Assembly (NCBI GenBank): GCA_902625475.1
Contig: CACOBR010000006.1
Coordinates: 20,290 to 84,289 of the forward strand
Origin: an uncultured Alphaproteobacteria bacterium
GTDB lineage: Bacteria > Pseudomonadota > Alphaproteobacteria > Rhodobacterales > Rhodobacteraceae
DNA: 64,000 bases
Direction of reading: 5' to 3'
A program made the translations under genes and the position numbers. The notes beneath the pieces are model-generated. The model worked only from the letters and a program-made list of their open reading frames with translations. It was not told the DNA's origin and did not search any database. This document shows, piece after piece, positions 46,572 through 55,711 of the stretch. Each line of letters starts with the position of its first letter. The first letter of the stretch is position 1.

Positions 46572-48593
46572 ATGGATGTAGCTGATCTAAAGAAAAATTT
46601 TAAAGATCATTGGGAAAAAGCAACAGCCATAAGAATGCTTTCAATAGATGCTGTACAGAAAGCAAATTCAGGTCACCCTGGAATGCCCATGGGTATGGCT
46701 GACGTGTGTACTGTTCTATTTAAGAATCACCTTAAATTTGATCCAAATGATCCAGACTGGCCTGATAGAGATAGATTTATTTTATCAGCAGGTCATGGAT
46801 CAATGTTGTTGTATTCAATTTTATATCTTACGGGTTATAAAGATATCAGTTTAGATGATATTAAAAATTTCCGTCAAATTGGATCAAAAACAGCAGGGCA
46901 CCCTGAATTTGGGCATATTAAAGGAATAGAAACTACTACTGGACCATTAGGACAAGGGTTAGCTACTGGCGTAGGAATGGCAATTGCCGAACTTATCTTA
47001 AGAAAAAAATGGGGCAAAAATTTAGTTAATCATAAAACTTATGTATTAGCAGGAGATGGATGCCTTATGGAAGGGATTAGCCAAGAATCAATAACACTGG
47101 CAGGAAAACATGAGCTGTCAAACCTCATTGTATTATGGGATAATAACGGAATTACAATTGATGGTGATATTTACAAATCTTGTGTTACAAATCAGATAGA
47201 CCGTTTTAAATCATCTAATTGGTCAACATTCGAATGTGACGGACATAATCCAAATGAAATTGATGATGTAATTTCAAAAGCAAAAAAAAGTAATACACCA
47301 TCATTAATAAGCTGCAAAACATTAATAGGTTTTGGATCTCCAAATAAAGCAGGAAAAGCCAGTGCGCATGGATCACCTCTTGGAGAAGAAGAAATTAAAC
47401 TTGTACGAAAAATTTTTGAATGGAATTATGAACCATTTCACTTACCTGAAGAAACAAAAAAGGCTTGGCTGAGCATTGGTAAGGGAAATAAAGTTATTAA
47501 AGAACAATGGCTAAATAATCTTAATAATATGTCAAATATTAATAAAAAGTATTTTATTCAATCTATATCAGGTGATATTCCTAACTCACTCAAAAATAAA
47601 TTTAATAGATTTAAAAAAACTATAATTGAGGATAAACCAACAATAGCTACGAGGAAATCATCAGAATTAACTTTAGCTGTAGTCAACAAAAATATCCCAT
47701 TTACTATTGGAGGATCTGCAGACCTAACAGGATCAAATAATACACTTACTCCTGAACTTGGTATATTATCGCCTGAAAATCAAAATGGACGATATATTCA
47801 TTATGGCATAAGAGAGCATGCAATGGCTGCTGCAATGAATGGTATATCTCTTCATGGCGGTCTCATACCATATGGAGGAACCTTTTTAGCATTTACTGAT
47901 TATGCAAGAGGTGCGATCAGGTTATCTTCTTTGATGAGAATTAGAGTTATATATGTAATGACACATGACAGTATAGGTTTAGGCGAAGATGGTCCTACTC
48001 ACCAGCCTGTGGAGCATTTAGCAATGTTAAGAGCAACACCAAATATGTTTGTATTTAGACCTGCAGACACTGTTGAAACTGCTGAAACGTGGGAAATTGC
48101 TTTAGAAAATAAAAATACACCCTCCACAATTGCATTATCCAGACAAAATTTACCTACAGTTAGAAAAAAGTATTCGTCAAAAAATTTAACCAATTTTGGT
48201 GCCTATATTATAAGCGAAGCAACTTTATCCAAGAAAGTTATACTAGTTGCTTCTGGATCTGAGGTTTCAATTGCATTAAGTGCACAAAAAGAATTAGAAA
48301 ATGATGGCATTGGAACAAGAGTAGTATCAATGCCTTGCTGGGAATTATTTGAAAAACAAGATACAAAGTATCAAAAAAAAGTACTGACTTCTAACTGCTT
48401 AATTGTAGGGATTGAGGCAGCTTCACCAATGGGTTGGGATAAATGGTTACATGCAGGTTGGCGAAAAAATAAAAATAACTTTTTTGTTGGAATGAACGAT
48501 TTTGGAGCCTCAGCCCCTGCCGGGGATCTCTATGAGCATTTTGGAATAACTAAAGAAAATATCATAAAAAAGGTTAAAGAAAAATTTAATTAA
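46572..48593 (+). CDS. tkt: Transketolase
   Basis: The 673-residue enzyme has RMLSIDAVQKANSGHPGMPMG near residue 18, the thiamine-pyrophosphate motif AGDGCLMEGISQESITLAG near residue 157 with DNNGITIDG following, and the Pyr-domain GIREHAMAAAMNGISLHGG near residue 415. It moves two-carbon ketol units in the pentose phosphate pathway. pgk lies 18 bp downstream; in many alphaproteobacteria gap stands between them but it is absent here. The 188 bp upstream is AT-rich and should hold the promoter. Confidence 0.96.
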   Translation: MDVADLKKNFKDHWEKATAIRMLSIDAVQKANSGHPGMPMGMADVCTVLFKNHLKFDPNDPDWPDRDRFILSAGHGSMLLYSILYLTGYKDISLDDIKNFRQIGSKTAGHPEFGHIKGIETTTGPLGQGLATGVGMAIAELILRKKWGKNLVNHKTYVLAGDGCLMEGISQESITLAGKHELSNLIVLWDNNGITIDGDIYKSCVTNQIDRFKSSNWSTFECDGHNPNEIDDVISKAKKSNTPSLISCKTLIGFGSPNKAGKASAHGSPLGEEEIKLVRKIFEWNYEPFHLPEETKKAWLSIGKGNKVIKEQWLNNLNNMSNINKKYFIQSISGDIPNSLKNKFNRFKKTIIEDKPTIATRKSSELTLAVVNKNIPFTIGGSADLTGSNNTLTPELGILSPENQNGRYIHYGIREHAMAAAMNGISLHGGLIPYGGTFLAFTDYARGAIRLSSLMRIRVIYVMTHDSIGLGEDGPTHQPVEHLAMLRATPNMFVFRPADTVETAETWEIALENKNTPSTIALSRQNLPTVRKKYSSKNLTNFGAYIISEATLSKKVILVASGSEVSIALSAQKELENDGIGTRVVSMPCWELFEKQDTKYQKKVLTSNCLIVGIEAASPMGWDKWLHAGWRKNKNNFFVGMNDFGASAPAGDLYEHFGITKENIIKKVKEKFN

Positions 48594-48611
48594 CTTAAAA
48601 TTTAAAATTAA

Positions 48612-49799
48612 ATGAATTTAAAGACACTAGCTGATCATAATATCACTAATAAAAAAATATTAGTAAGGGTAGATTTAAATGTTCCTATTGAAAATGGTGC
48701 TATATCTGATTCATCAAGAGTTGTAGGAATTATACCAACAATAAAGTATATTCAGTCTGCTGGTGGAAAAACTATTTTAATATCTCATTTTGGTAGACCA
48801 AATGGATCATATTTAAAAGAATATAGCCTAATACAAGTTGTTCCTTTGTTAGAGGAACTATTAAATTTTCCTATAAAATTTTCTTCTGAAATTATTGGTG
48901 AAAATGTAAAAAAAACAGTTAATAGCCTTCAAAAGGGTGAAATTCTATTATTAGAAAATACAAGATTTTGCCCAGAAGAGGAGATGAATGATGAGAATTT
49001 TGCTGAAAAGTTATCTGGCTTAGGCGACATATTTTGTAATGATGCATTCTCTGCATCTCATAGAGCACACGCTTCAACTGTTGGGCTAGCTAAATTACTT
49101 CCAAATTGTGTAGGTCATCATATGAAAAAAGAAATTGATACCCTAGAATTAGTTCTAAAAAATCCCCAAAAACCCTTAACTGCAGTTGTTGGAGGTGCAA
49201 AAATTTCATCAAAATTAAATTTATTATTAAATTTAATTAAAAAAGTTGATTATTTAGTCATTGGAGGTGGGATGGCTAATACTTTTCTTTTCGCTAAGGG
49301 TATTCAAATTGGTAATTCATTATGTGAGAAAAATCTAAAAGAAACCTCTTTAGAAGTAATGGATACTGCCAAAAAAAACAACTGTGAGATTATACTCCCT
49401 AAAGATGTAGTTGTAGCTTCCGAATTTAAAGCTAATGCTAAATATAATATTAAAGACTTAAATAATTTAAAAAATGACGAAATAATTTTAGATATTGGAC
49501 CAGTTACTTGTAAAAATATAAATGAAATTTTTTCAATTTCAAAGACACTTATTTGGAATGGGCCTATGGGTGCTTTTGAATTAGAGCCATTTGATAGTGG
49601 AACTATTTGTACATCACTTTGTGCAGGTAACCTTACTGAAACTGGTGAACTGATTTCTGTTGCCGGCGGTGGTGACACTGTATCTGCTTTAAAGAAGTCA
49701 AAAGCTGATAAGAAATTTTCTTATGTGTCTTTAGCAGGTGGTGCATTTTTAGAGTGGATGGAAGGAAAAAGTTTGCCTGGTATTAAATGTTTATTATAA
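48612..49799 (+). CDS. pgk: Phosphoglycerate kinase
   Basis: The 395-residue enzyme has VRVDLNVPIENG near residue 18 with substrate Asp, ILISHFGRPNGS near residue 56, LLLENTRFCPEEEMND near residue 115, and GGGDTVSALKK near residue 353 for nucleotide binding. It converts 1,3-bisphosphoglycerate and ADP to 3-phosphoglycerate and ATP, in glycolysis or gluconeogenesis. It follows tkt directly and precedes an ftsB-like gene, typical except for the missing gap. Confidence 0.96.
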   Translation: MNLKTLADHNITNKKILVRVDLNVPIENGAISDSSRVVGIIPTIKYIQSAGGKTILISHFGRPNGSYLKEYSLIQVVPLLEELLNFPIKFSSEIIGENVKKTVNSLQKGEILLLENTRFCPEEEMNDENFAEKLSGLGDIFCNDAFSASHRAHASTVGLAKLLPNCVGHHMKKEIDTLELVLKNPQKPLTAVVGGAKISSKLNLLLNLIKKVDYLVIGGGMANTFLFAKGIQIGNSLCEKNLKETSLEVMDTAKKNNCEIILPKDVVVASEFKANAKYNIKDLNNLKNDEIILDIGPVTCKNINEIFSISKTLIWNGPMGAFELEPFDSGTICTSLCAGNLTETGELISVAGGGDTVSALKKSKADKKFSYVSLAGGAFLEWMEGKSLPGIKCLL

Positions 49800-49844
49800 T
49801 ATTGTTTAAAGTTATTTTTTTCAATACTACTAAATTTTTTTAAA

Positions 49845-50168
49845 TTGATTAATTCTGCTAATACAACTAAGAGATTTAAAACAACCCTGATAAATTTTTT
49901 AATATCAGTGAGTTTTTTATTCATTTCATTTTATTTTACATTTAACGCAATTTATGCAAATAATGGTCTAAAGAAATATATAGCGTTAGAATTCGAGATA
50001 ATTGAATTAAATAATAAATTAAATTATTTACAAAAAGTTCTTCACGATATTGAAAAAAAAACATCGAGTTTAAGTAAAAAAAATTTAGATTTAGACTTAT
50101 TAGATGAGCAATCAAGAGAAGTTCTTGGGCTAATTAGATATGACGAAATAATGCTTATTGAAAAATAA
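49845..50168 (+). CDS. FtsB/DivIC-family septum formation initiator
   Basis: The 107-residue protein has one N-terminal transmembrane helix (LINFLISVSFLFISFYFTF near residues 14-32) and then a coiled coil (LEFEIIELNNKLNYLQKVLHD). A conserved C-terminal segment follows with DLDLLDEQSREVLGLIRYDEIMLIEK. This layout is that of DivIC/FtsB proteins next to pdhA in alphaproteobacteria; they link FtsL and FtsQ at the division site. The start is a weakly supported TTG, so the exact N-terminus is uncertain. Confidence 0.78.
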   Translation: MINSANTTKRFKTTLINFLISVSFLFISFYFTFNAIYANNGLKKYIALEFEIIELNNKLNYLQKVLHDIEKKTSSLSKKNLDLDLLDEQSREVLGLIRYDEIMLIEK

Positions 50169-50209
50169 AATATTATTGTTAAATATATAGTTTAATGTTA
50201 AACTAAATT

Positions 50210-51181
50210 ATGGTTATAATGAATAATATAAAGTCAAACCTTAATTTATACAAAAAAATGCTTTTAATTCGCAGATTCGAAGAAAAGGCAGGACAATTGT
50301 ATGGAATGGGTAAGATAGGCGGGTTTTGTCATTTGTATATTGGACAAGAAGCAGTGGTAGTTGGGGTGGATTCAGTCAAGAAAAAGGGTGATCAAGTTAT
50401 TACATCATACAGAGATCATGGTCATATGTTATCTTGCGGAATGGATCCAAAAGGAGTTATGGCAGAACTTACTGGAAAAAAAGATGGTTATTCTAAAGGA
50501 AAAGGCGGATCAATGCATATGTTCAGTAAATCTGAAGATTTCTATGGCGGACATGGCATTGTAGCTGCTCAAGTTCCGATAGGAGCTGGATTAGCTTTTG
50601 CGAATAAATATAAAAATAATCAATCTGTTTGTTTTACATACTATGGTGATGGAGCAGCTAATCAAGGACAAATTTACGAAGCCTTCAATATGGCATCCCT
50701 TTGGAAACTTCCTGTTGTTTTTATTATAGAAAATAATCAATATGCAATGGGTACATCAATAGATAGAGCATCGTCTACTCCTAAACTTTTTACGAGAGGT
50801 GAAGCATTTAACATTCCAGGAATGTTAGTTGATGGAATGGATGTTTTAGAAGTGAGTAAAGCAACAGAGCTTGCCGCCTCTAATTGTAGAAATGGAGATG
50901 GCCCATATATCTTAGAAATGAACACATACAGGTACAAGGGACATTCTATGTCTGATCCAGCAAAATATAGAACCAGAGAAGAAGTTCAAAACATTAAAGA
51001 TAAAAAAGACCCTTTAGAAAATTTTCAAAAACATCTACTAAATGAAGGCTTAGATGAGGATGAATTTAAAAAAATTGACAAAAATATAAAAGAAATTGTT
51101 TCAGAAGCTGCTGACTTTGCATTAGAAAGTTCAGAACCTGATTTAGCTGATTTATATGAAGACATATACTTGGATAATTAG
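50210..51181 (+). CDS. pdhA: Pyruvate dehydrogenase E1 component, alpha subunit
   Basis: The 323-residue protein has KMLLIRRFEEKAGQLYGMGKIGGFCHL near residue 18 and the TPP-binding motif YYGDGAANQGQIYEAFNMA near residue 144, ending in ENNQYAMGTS. YRYKGHSMSDPAKYR near residue 243 carries the phosphorylation-loop-type segment. It decarboxylates pyruvate with the beta subunit. The second ATG at 50219 is an alternative start. It is followed by pdhB and pdhC; no lpd follows in the window. Confidence 0.95.
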   Translation: MVIMNNIKSNLNLYKKMLLIRRFEEKAGQLYGMGKIGGFCHLYIGQEAVVVGVDSVKKKGDQVITSYRDHGHMLSCGMDPKGVMAELTGKKDGYSKGKGGSMHMFSKSEDFYGGHGIVAAQVPIGAGLAFANKYKNNQSVCFTYYGDGAANQGQIYEAFNMASLWKLPVVFIIENNQYAMGTSIDRASSTPKLFTRGEAFNIPGMLVDGMDVLEVSKATELAASNCRNGDGPYILEMNTYRYKGHSMSDPAKYRTREEVQNIKDKKDPLENFQKHLLNEGLDEDEFKKIDKNIKEIVSEAADFALESSEPDLADLYEDIYLDN

Positions 51182-51202
51182 TATTTAAAGGGTTTGATAA
51201 AA

Positions 51203-52546
51203 ATGAATAGCAATGAAATACTAATGCCTGCATTATCTCCAACCATGGAAGAAGGAGGAATTGCAAAATGGTTAGTAAAAGAAGGTGATATAATTAAAGC
51301 AGGAGATTTAATTGCTGAAATAGAAACTGACAAGGCAATAATGGAATTTGAATCTACTGTAGATTGTACAATAAGCAAACTACTTGTAGAAGAAGGAACC
51401 AATCACATCAAAGTAAATACACCAATTGTTAAAATTAATGATGACCTTAATCCATTACCAATAAAAAATTTAAATAAAGAAAATGATAAAAAAAATAAGC
51501 CAAAAAAAATTATTAACACCCAAAATGATCTGCATGACATTAAATTCGAAAAAAATGAAAACTTAAAAATATTAACAGTCAGAGAGTCTATAAGAGATGC
51601 TTTGGCCGAAGAGATGCGCGCAGATGAAAATGTTTTTTTGATGGGAGAAGAAGTTGCAGAATATCAAGGTGCATATAAAGTTTCCCAAGGTCTTTTAGAC
51701 GAATTTGGAAGTAAAAGAGTAATCGATACTCCAATTACTGAACACGGTTTTACAGGTTTAGCTGCTGGTGCTGCATTTGGAGGATTAAGACCTGTAGTTG
51801 AATTTATGACTTTCAATTTTTCATTACAAGCAATGGATCAAATAATTAATACTTGTGCAAAAACACTTTATATGTCAGGTGGACAAATGAATTGCCCTAT
51901 TGTTTTGAGAGGACCAAATGGAGCAGCCTCACAAGTTGCAGCCCAACATTCTCAAGATTTTGCTCCGTGGTTTTCATCAATACCTGGTTTAAAAGTAATT
52001 CAACCTTTTTCTGCAAATGATGCAAAAGGGCTTTTGAAATCCGCTATAAGAGATCCAAATCCTGTAGTTTTTTTAGAAAATGAAATATTATATAATGATA
52101 AGTCTGCTTCTTCAGAAATTAGAGATGAATTGATCCCTATAGGAAAAGCTAATATTTTAATTGAAGGAACAGATGTTTCAATTGTAAGTTACGGTATAGG
52201 AATAAAGCATTCACTTATGGCAATAGAACTTGCAAAAGATATTAATATAAGTGTTGAGCTTATCGACCTAAGATCTTTAAGACCAATTGATTATAAAACT
52301 GTTTTTGAATCAATTAAAAAGACCAACCGTTGCATTACAGTTGAAGAATGTTTTCCTGTTTGTTCAATAGGTAATCATTTATCTGCCTCCATTATGGAGA
52401 ATGTTTTTGATTATCTTGACTCACCAGTTATAAATTGTGCTGGAAAAGATGTACCCATGCCTTATGCTAAAAATCTAGAATTAGCTGCACTAATTACCCC
52501 CGAAGAAATATTTGAGAAAATTAAAAAAGTTACTAATTGGGATTAA
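51203..52546 (+). CDS. pdhB: Pyruvate dehydrogenase E1 component, beta subunit, with N-terminal lipoyl domain
   Basis: The 447-residue protein, read from the ATG at 51203 (after AAAGGG, 10 bp upstream), has a lipoyl domain at residues 1-80 with the modified Lys in [10 protein letters not shown] linker of about 45 residues and the E1-beta transketolase-like domain follow ([44 protein letters not shown]). A TTG at 51194 in the same frame is less likely as start. The lipoyl domain is nearly identical to that of PdhC, suggesting duplication or gene conversion. An E1-beta lipoyl domain is an alphaproteobacterial feature. Confidence 0.94.
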   Translation: MNSNEILMPALSPTMEEGGIAKWLVKEGDIIKAGDLIAEIETDKAIMEFESTVDCTISKLLVEEGTNHIKVNTPIVKINDDLNPLPIKNLNKENDKKNKPKKIINTQNDLHDIKFEKNENLKILTVRESIRDALAEEMRADENVFLMGEEVAEYQGAYKVSQGLLDEFGSKRVIDTPITEHGFTGLAAGAAFGGLRPVVEFMTFNFSLQAMDQIINTCAKTLYMSGGQMNCPIVLRGPNGAASQVAAQHSQDFAPWFSSIPGLKVIQPFSANDAKGLLKSAIRDPNPVVFLENEILYNDKSASSEIRDELIPIGKANILIEGTDVSIVSYGIGIKHSLMAIELAKDINISVELIDLRSLRPIDYKTVFESIKKTNRCITVEECFPVCSIGNHLSASIMENVFDYLDSPVINCAGKDVPMPYAKNLELAALITPEEIFEKIKKVTNWD

Positions 52547-52553
52547 TAGATAT

Positions 52554-53852
52554 ATGTCAACTCAAGTATTAATGCCAGCTCTTTCTCCAACGATGTCGGA
52601 GGGTAAATTGTCAAAATGGCTTGTTAAAGAAGGTGATGTAGTAAAAGCGGGAGATTTAATTGCTGAAATAGAGACTGATAAAGCAATTATGGAGTTTGAA
52701 AGCTCTGAAGATGGTACAATTATAAAACTCCTGATAAAAGAAGGGGATGAAAATATTAAGGTTAATGAACCAATTGCAGTTTTAGATACATCAAACATGC
52801 AATCAGTAAGTAAAGATGTTGATAAGAATGATAAAATAGATACTGATATTGTAGAGAATAAAAACAAAAATAATGAAGTTTTATTGATAAAAAAAGAAGA
52901 TACTTCTGAAAATTCCAAAAATAATGAAAATTTATTGATAAAAAAAGAAGATACTTCTGAAAATTCCAAAAATAAGTTTGATTCAAAAAGTAGAATTAAA
53001 ATTTCTCCACTTGCAAAAAGAATTGCTCTTCAAAACAACATAAATTTTAATGAAATCAAAGGGTCTGGACCATTAGGTCGTATTATCAAAGTAGATATAG
53101 TTAATTTAATTAACAAAAATGATAAAATAGGTTCGACCACTGTATTGAAATCACTAAAAACAGAAGAAGAATTTATCTCTCTCACACCTATGAGGAAGAC
53201 TATTGCAAATCAACTCAGTAAATCAAAAAGAGAAATACCGCATTTTTATTTAAGAAAAAATGTATATGTCGATTCGTTGTTATTAGCCAGAAAGTTACTG
53301 AATAAAAAATTAGAACAAAAAAAAATAAAAATTTCCATAAATGATATTATTATCAAAGCTATTGCCCATGCTCTTTATAATTATCCAGACTGTAATGTAA
53401 CTTGGGGTGGCGATAGGATAGTCAAATCCAAGTCAACTGATGTGGCATTAGCAATAGCAATAGATGAAGGTCTGATAACGCCTGTTATCAAGGACATAAA
53501 AAACAAAAATCTATCTGATCTTAGTTTAGAGACAAAATCATTGATTGAAAGATCTAAAAATAGGAGATTAAAAGCTGATGAATTGAGTGGAGGAACAATA
53601 ACAATTTCTAATTTGGGTATGATGGGGATTGATAATTTTGATGCAATAATTAACCCACCCCATGGATCAATACTAGCTGTTGGTAAAACACAAGAAATTG
53701 TATGTTTTGATGAAAACGAAAAAGTTACAAAGAAAACTATAATTCAATTAACTTTATCTGTAGATCATAGAATGATAGATGGAGCAGTTGGAGCAAAGTT
53801 TTTAAATGAAATAGCATCTTTTTTGGAAGAGCCTATTAATTTTCTAGCTTAG
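52554..53852 (+). CDS. pdhC: Dihydrolipoamide acetyltransferase (E2) of pyruvate dehydrogenase
   Basis: The 432-residue protein starts [17 protein letters not shown] at 52554; the longer frame from 52512 only adds residues overlapping pdhB. It has one lipoyl domain (residues 1-78, Lys in ETDKAIMEF), a Lys- and Glu-rich linker containing a duplicated 17-residue unit, and an E1/E3-binding domain ([28 protein letters not shown] near residue 145). The catalytic domain ends with [17 protein letters not shown] near residue 401, with catalytic His. It transfers acetyl groups to CoA. It abuts the convergent cysE gene with no gap. Confidence 0.94.
   Translation: MSTQVLMPALSPTMSEGKLSKWLVKEGDVVKAGDLIAEIETDKAIMEFESSEDGTIIKLLIKEGDENIKVNEPIAVLDTSNMQSVSKDVDKNDKIDTDIVENKNKNNEVLLIKKEDTSENSKNNENLLIKKEDTSENSKNKFDSKSRIKISPLAKRIALQNNINFNEIKGSGPLGRIIKVDIVNLINKNDKIGSTTVLKSLKTEEEFISLTPMRKTIANQLSKSKREIPHFYLRKNVYVDSLLLARKLLNKKLEQKKIKISINDIIIKAIAHALYNYPDCNVTWGGDRIVKSKSTDVALAIAIDEGLITPVIKDIKNKNLSDLSLETKSLIERSKNRRLKADELSGGTITISNLGMMGIDNFDAIINPPHGSILAVGKTQEIVCFDENEKVTKKTIIQLTLSVDHRMIDGAVGAKFLNEIASFLEEPINFLA
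52871..52972 (+). repeat. Two-copy 51-bp tandem repeat in the pdhC linker
   Basis: Units at 52871-52921 and 52922-52972 differ at only about three bases. Each encodes 17 residues ([16 protein letters not shown]), so the repeat keeps the reading frame and lengthens the flexible linker between the lipoyl and subunit-binding domains. The near identity points to recent duplication by slippage or recombination. Confidence 0.9.
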
Positions 53853-54665
53853 TTATTCGTCAGTTATAATTTCATGATCCATTGATTTTGATGGTAAAAT
53901 CTCTTTTGGAACTTCACCTACTATTTTTGCAGGTATACCAGCCACAGTTTTTCTTTCTGGAACATCGGTCAAAACTACTGAACCTGATGCAACCTTTGCA
54001 CAATCTCCTATTTTTATATTACCTAATACTTTGGCCCCAGCACCTAATAATACTCCGTTTCCAATTTTGGGATGTCTATCACCCTCCTCTTTTCCAGTTC
54101 CTCCCAAAGTGACTGAATGTAAAAGACTTACATTATCTCCAATCTTTGCAGTCTCTCCAATAACTATCCCATGTGCATGATCCATCAATATTCCTTTACC
54201 AATAGTTGCAAAAGGATGAATATCTACAGAAAATTTGTTTGATACTAACATTTGAATAAAATATGCTAAATCTAAGTTCCCCTTCTTTGAATAAAAGTTA
54301 GCTATTCTATAGCATTGTAATGCTTGAAAACCTTTATAATAAAGAACTGGATTGATGTGGCGTGTACATGCTGGATCTCTATCAAAGTTTGCTAAAATAT
54401 CCTCTACTGTGGAATATATTATTTTTTTATCACTATCCAAAGCAAAATCAGTAATTTTTTTGATTTCTCTAAACTCTATAAAACTGCATTCTAAATTATC
54501 TGCAACTAAATAAGATAAACATTCCTGAAAAGAATTATGGTCACTTATTTTTTTATCGATGAAATAATTTAATAAAGGTTCTTTTTTTTTTATCTCAATC
54601 GATTCAAATATAATTTTTTCCCAAATTTCATCAATTTTATTAAGTGCAGTTGATTTTTGCTTCAT
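53853..54665 (-). CDS. cysE: Serine O-acetyltransferase
   Basis: The 270-residue protein has an N-terminal helical domain and a C-terminal left-handed beta-helix with hexapeptide repeats. Catalytic residues lie in DIHPFATIGKGILMDHAHGIVIG near residue 142, and GGTGKEEGDRHPKIGNGVLLGAGAKVLGNIKIG near residue 182 forms coils with the acetyl-CoA site. It acetylates serine for cysteine synthesis. It converges with pdhC at zero distance and lies 53 bp after the mltG stop on the same strand. Confidence 0.93.
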   Translation of the reverse strand: MKQKSTALNKIDEIWEKIIFESIEIKKKEPLLNYFIDKKISDHNSFQECLSYLVADNLECSFIEFREIKKITDFALDSDKKIIYSTVEDILANFDRDPACTRHINPVLYYKGFQALQCYRIANFYSKKGNLDLAYFIQMLVSNKFSVDIHPFATIGKGILMDHAHGIVIGETAKIGDNVSLLHSVTLGGTGKEEGDRHPKIGNGVLLGAGAKVLGNIKIGDCAKVASGSVVLTDVPERKTVAGIPAKIVGEVPKEILPSKSMDHEIITDE

Positions 54666-54718
54666 TTATTCTCACCTCAAGAATTTGAAAAGTAAAACAA
54701 ATACCATTTGAGGGTTAG

Positions 54719-55642
54719 TTAATTATTTTTTCCAACTAGTGACTTATACAACTTAACATTTTTATTATGTTCTGCAAGATTCTTTGAAAAGAAATGTCCC
54801 CCTATACCATTAGAGACATAATAATAGAACTTTGAATTAGCAGGGTTAGCTGCCGCTTTTAAAGCGTTTTCTCCTGGGTTGCAAATTGGATTAGGCGGTA
54901 AACCTTTTATCATATAGGTATTGAATTCAGAATATTTTCTTAAATCAGATTTTGTAAGTGGACGGCCTAATGATTTTTTTCCCTTTGTAATACCATAAAT
55001 AACAGTTGGATCAGCTTGCAGTCTCATTTTTTTTCTTAATCGATTATGTAAAACGGATGAAACTAAATCTAGCTCCTTATAATCTCCTGTTTCTTTTTCA
55101 ATAATAGAAGCTAGGATTACTAATTCATGAGAATTATTTAATTGATTATTTGTAGGTCTTTTAACCCAAATCTCGTTTATTTTTTTTGATTGTGCTTTAA
55201 TAATTCTATTTAATAGATTTATTCTATTTTCTCCATTTTCATAATAATAAGTATTTGGTGCTAAATAACCTTCAGTTGGAAGATCTGTAATATCCAATTT
55301 GCCAGACAACAATTTATTCTCTTTTAAAATTTCATAAAAAGTAAAATTGTTCATACCTTCTGTAAGAGTAATTCGATTTTGAACAACTTTTCCTAAATTT
55401 AAATGATCTAATAATTCTTTTATTGATAAAGTACTAGGTATATTATATTTGCCTGATTTTATCGATTTCTCGTGACCGGAGAGTTTTGCAAAAAATTCAA
55501 AAATTTCTTTATTTTTTATTATCCCTTTTTCAACCATTTTGCTTGAAATTACTCGTAAAGTGTCACCTTTATCAATTATTAGTGAATAATTTTTAATTTT
55601 TTGAGGATTCAGATTTGCATTATAATTTTTTAATAATTCCAA
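54719..55642 (-). CDS. mltG: Endolytic murein transglycosylase MltG (N-terminal anchor out of frame)
   Basis: The 307-residue open frame from a TTG at 55642 contains the YceG/MltG domain: LIIDKGDTLRVISSKMVEKG (LysM-like) near residue 24, the catalytic Glu in ILASIIEKETGDYKE near residue 181, QADPTVIYGITKG near residue 209 and GLPPNPICNPG near residue 243. MltG cuts nascent glycan strands at the inner membrane. MltG proteins normally begin with a transmembrane anchor; here that anchor lies upstream in a different frame, see the adjacent feature. The TTG has no visible ribosome-binding site. The gene follows fabF, a usual order. Confidence 0.9.
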   Translation of the reverse strand: MELLKNYNANLNPQKIKNYSLIIDKGDTLRVISSKMVEKGIIKNKEIFEFFAKLSGHEKSIKSGKYNIPSTLSIKELLDHLNLGKVVQNRITLTEGMNNFTFYEILKENKLLSGKLDITDLPTEGYLAPNTYYYENGENRINLLNRIIKAQSKKINEIWVKRPTNNQLNNSHELVILASIIEKETGDYKELDLVSSVLHNRLRKKMRLQADPTVIYGITKGKKSLGRPLTKSDLRKYSEFNTYMIKGLPPNPICNPGENALKAAANPANSKFYYYVSNGIGGHFFSKNLAEHNKNVKLYKSLVGKNN

Positions 55643-55704
55643 GGCAGGAAATAAAATTAAAAAAAAATAATCGCTGCAATAAGGTTAGAAGTTATTGTTC
55701 TCAT
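55643..55704 (-). other. Probable mltG N-terminal anchor, shifted by one base
   Basis: An ATG at 55702-55704, 7 bp after the fabF stop, starts MRTITSNLIAAIIFF and then meets a stop at the end of a nine-base T run on the coding strand (A run at 55659-55667). If the run had ten bases, the frame would continue as LILFPALE straight into MltG, giving a typical anchor helix. The apparent break is either a sequencing error in a homopolymer, a true mutation, or a site corrected by transcriptional slippage. Confidence 0.75.
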
Positions 55705-55711
55705 AAACAAG

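Noticed and set aside
52562..52969. 135-codon minus-strand frame opposite pdhC with a repeated motif
   Set aside because: The repeat only mirrors the 51-bp duplication in pdhC. It is a shadow of that gene, not a separate repeat protein.
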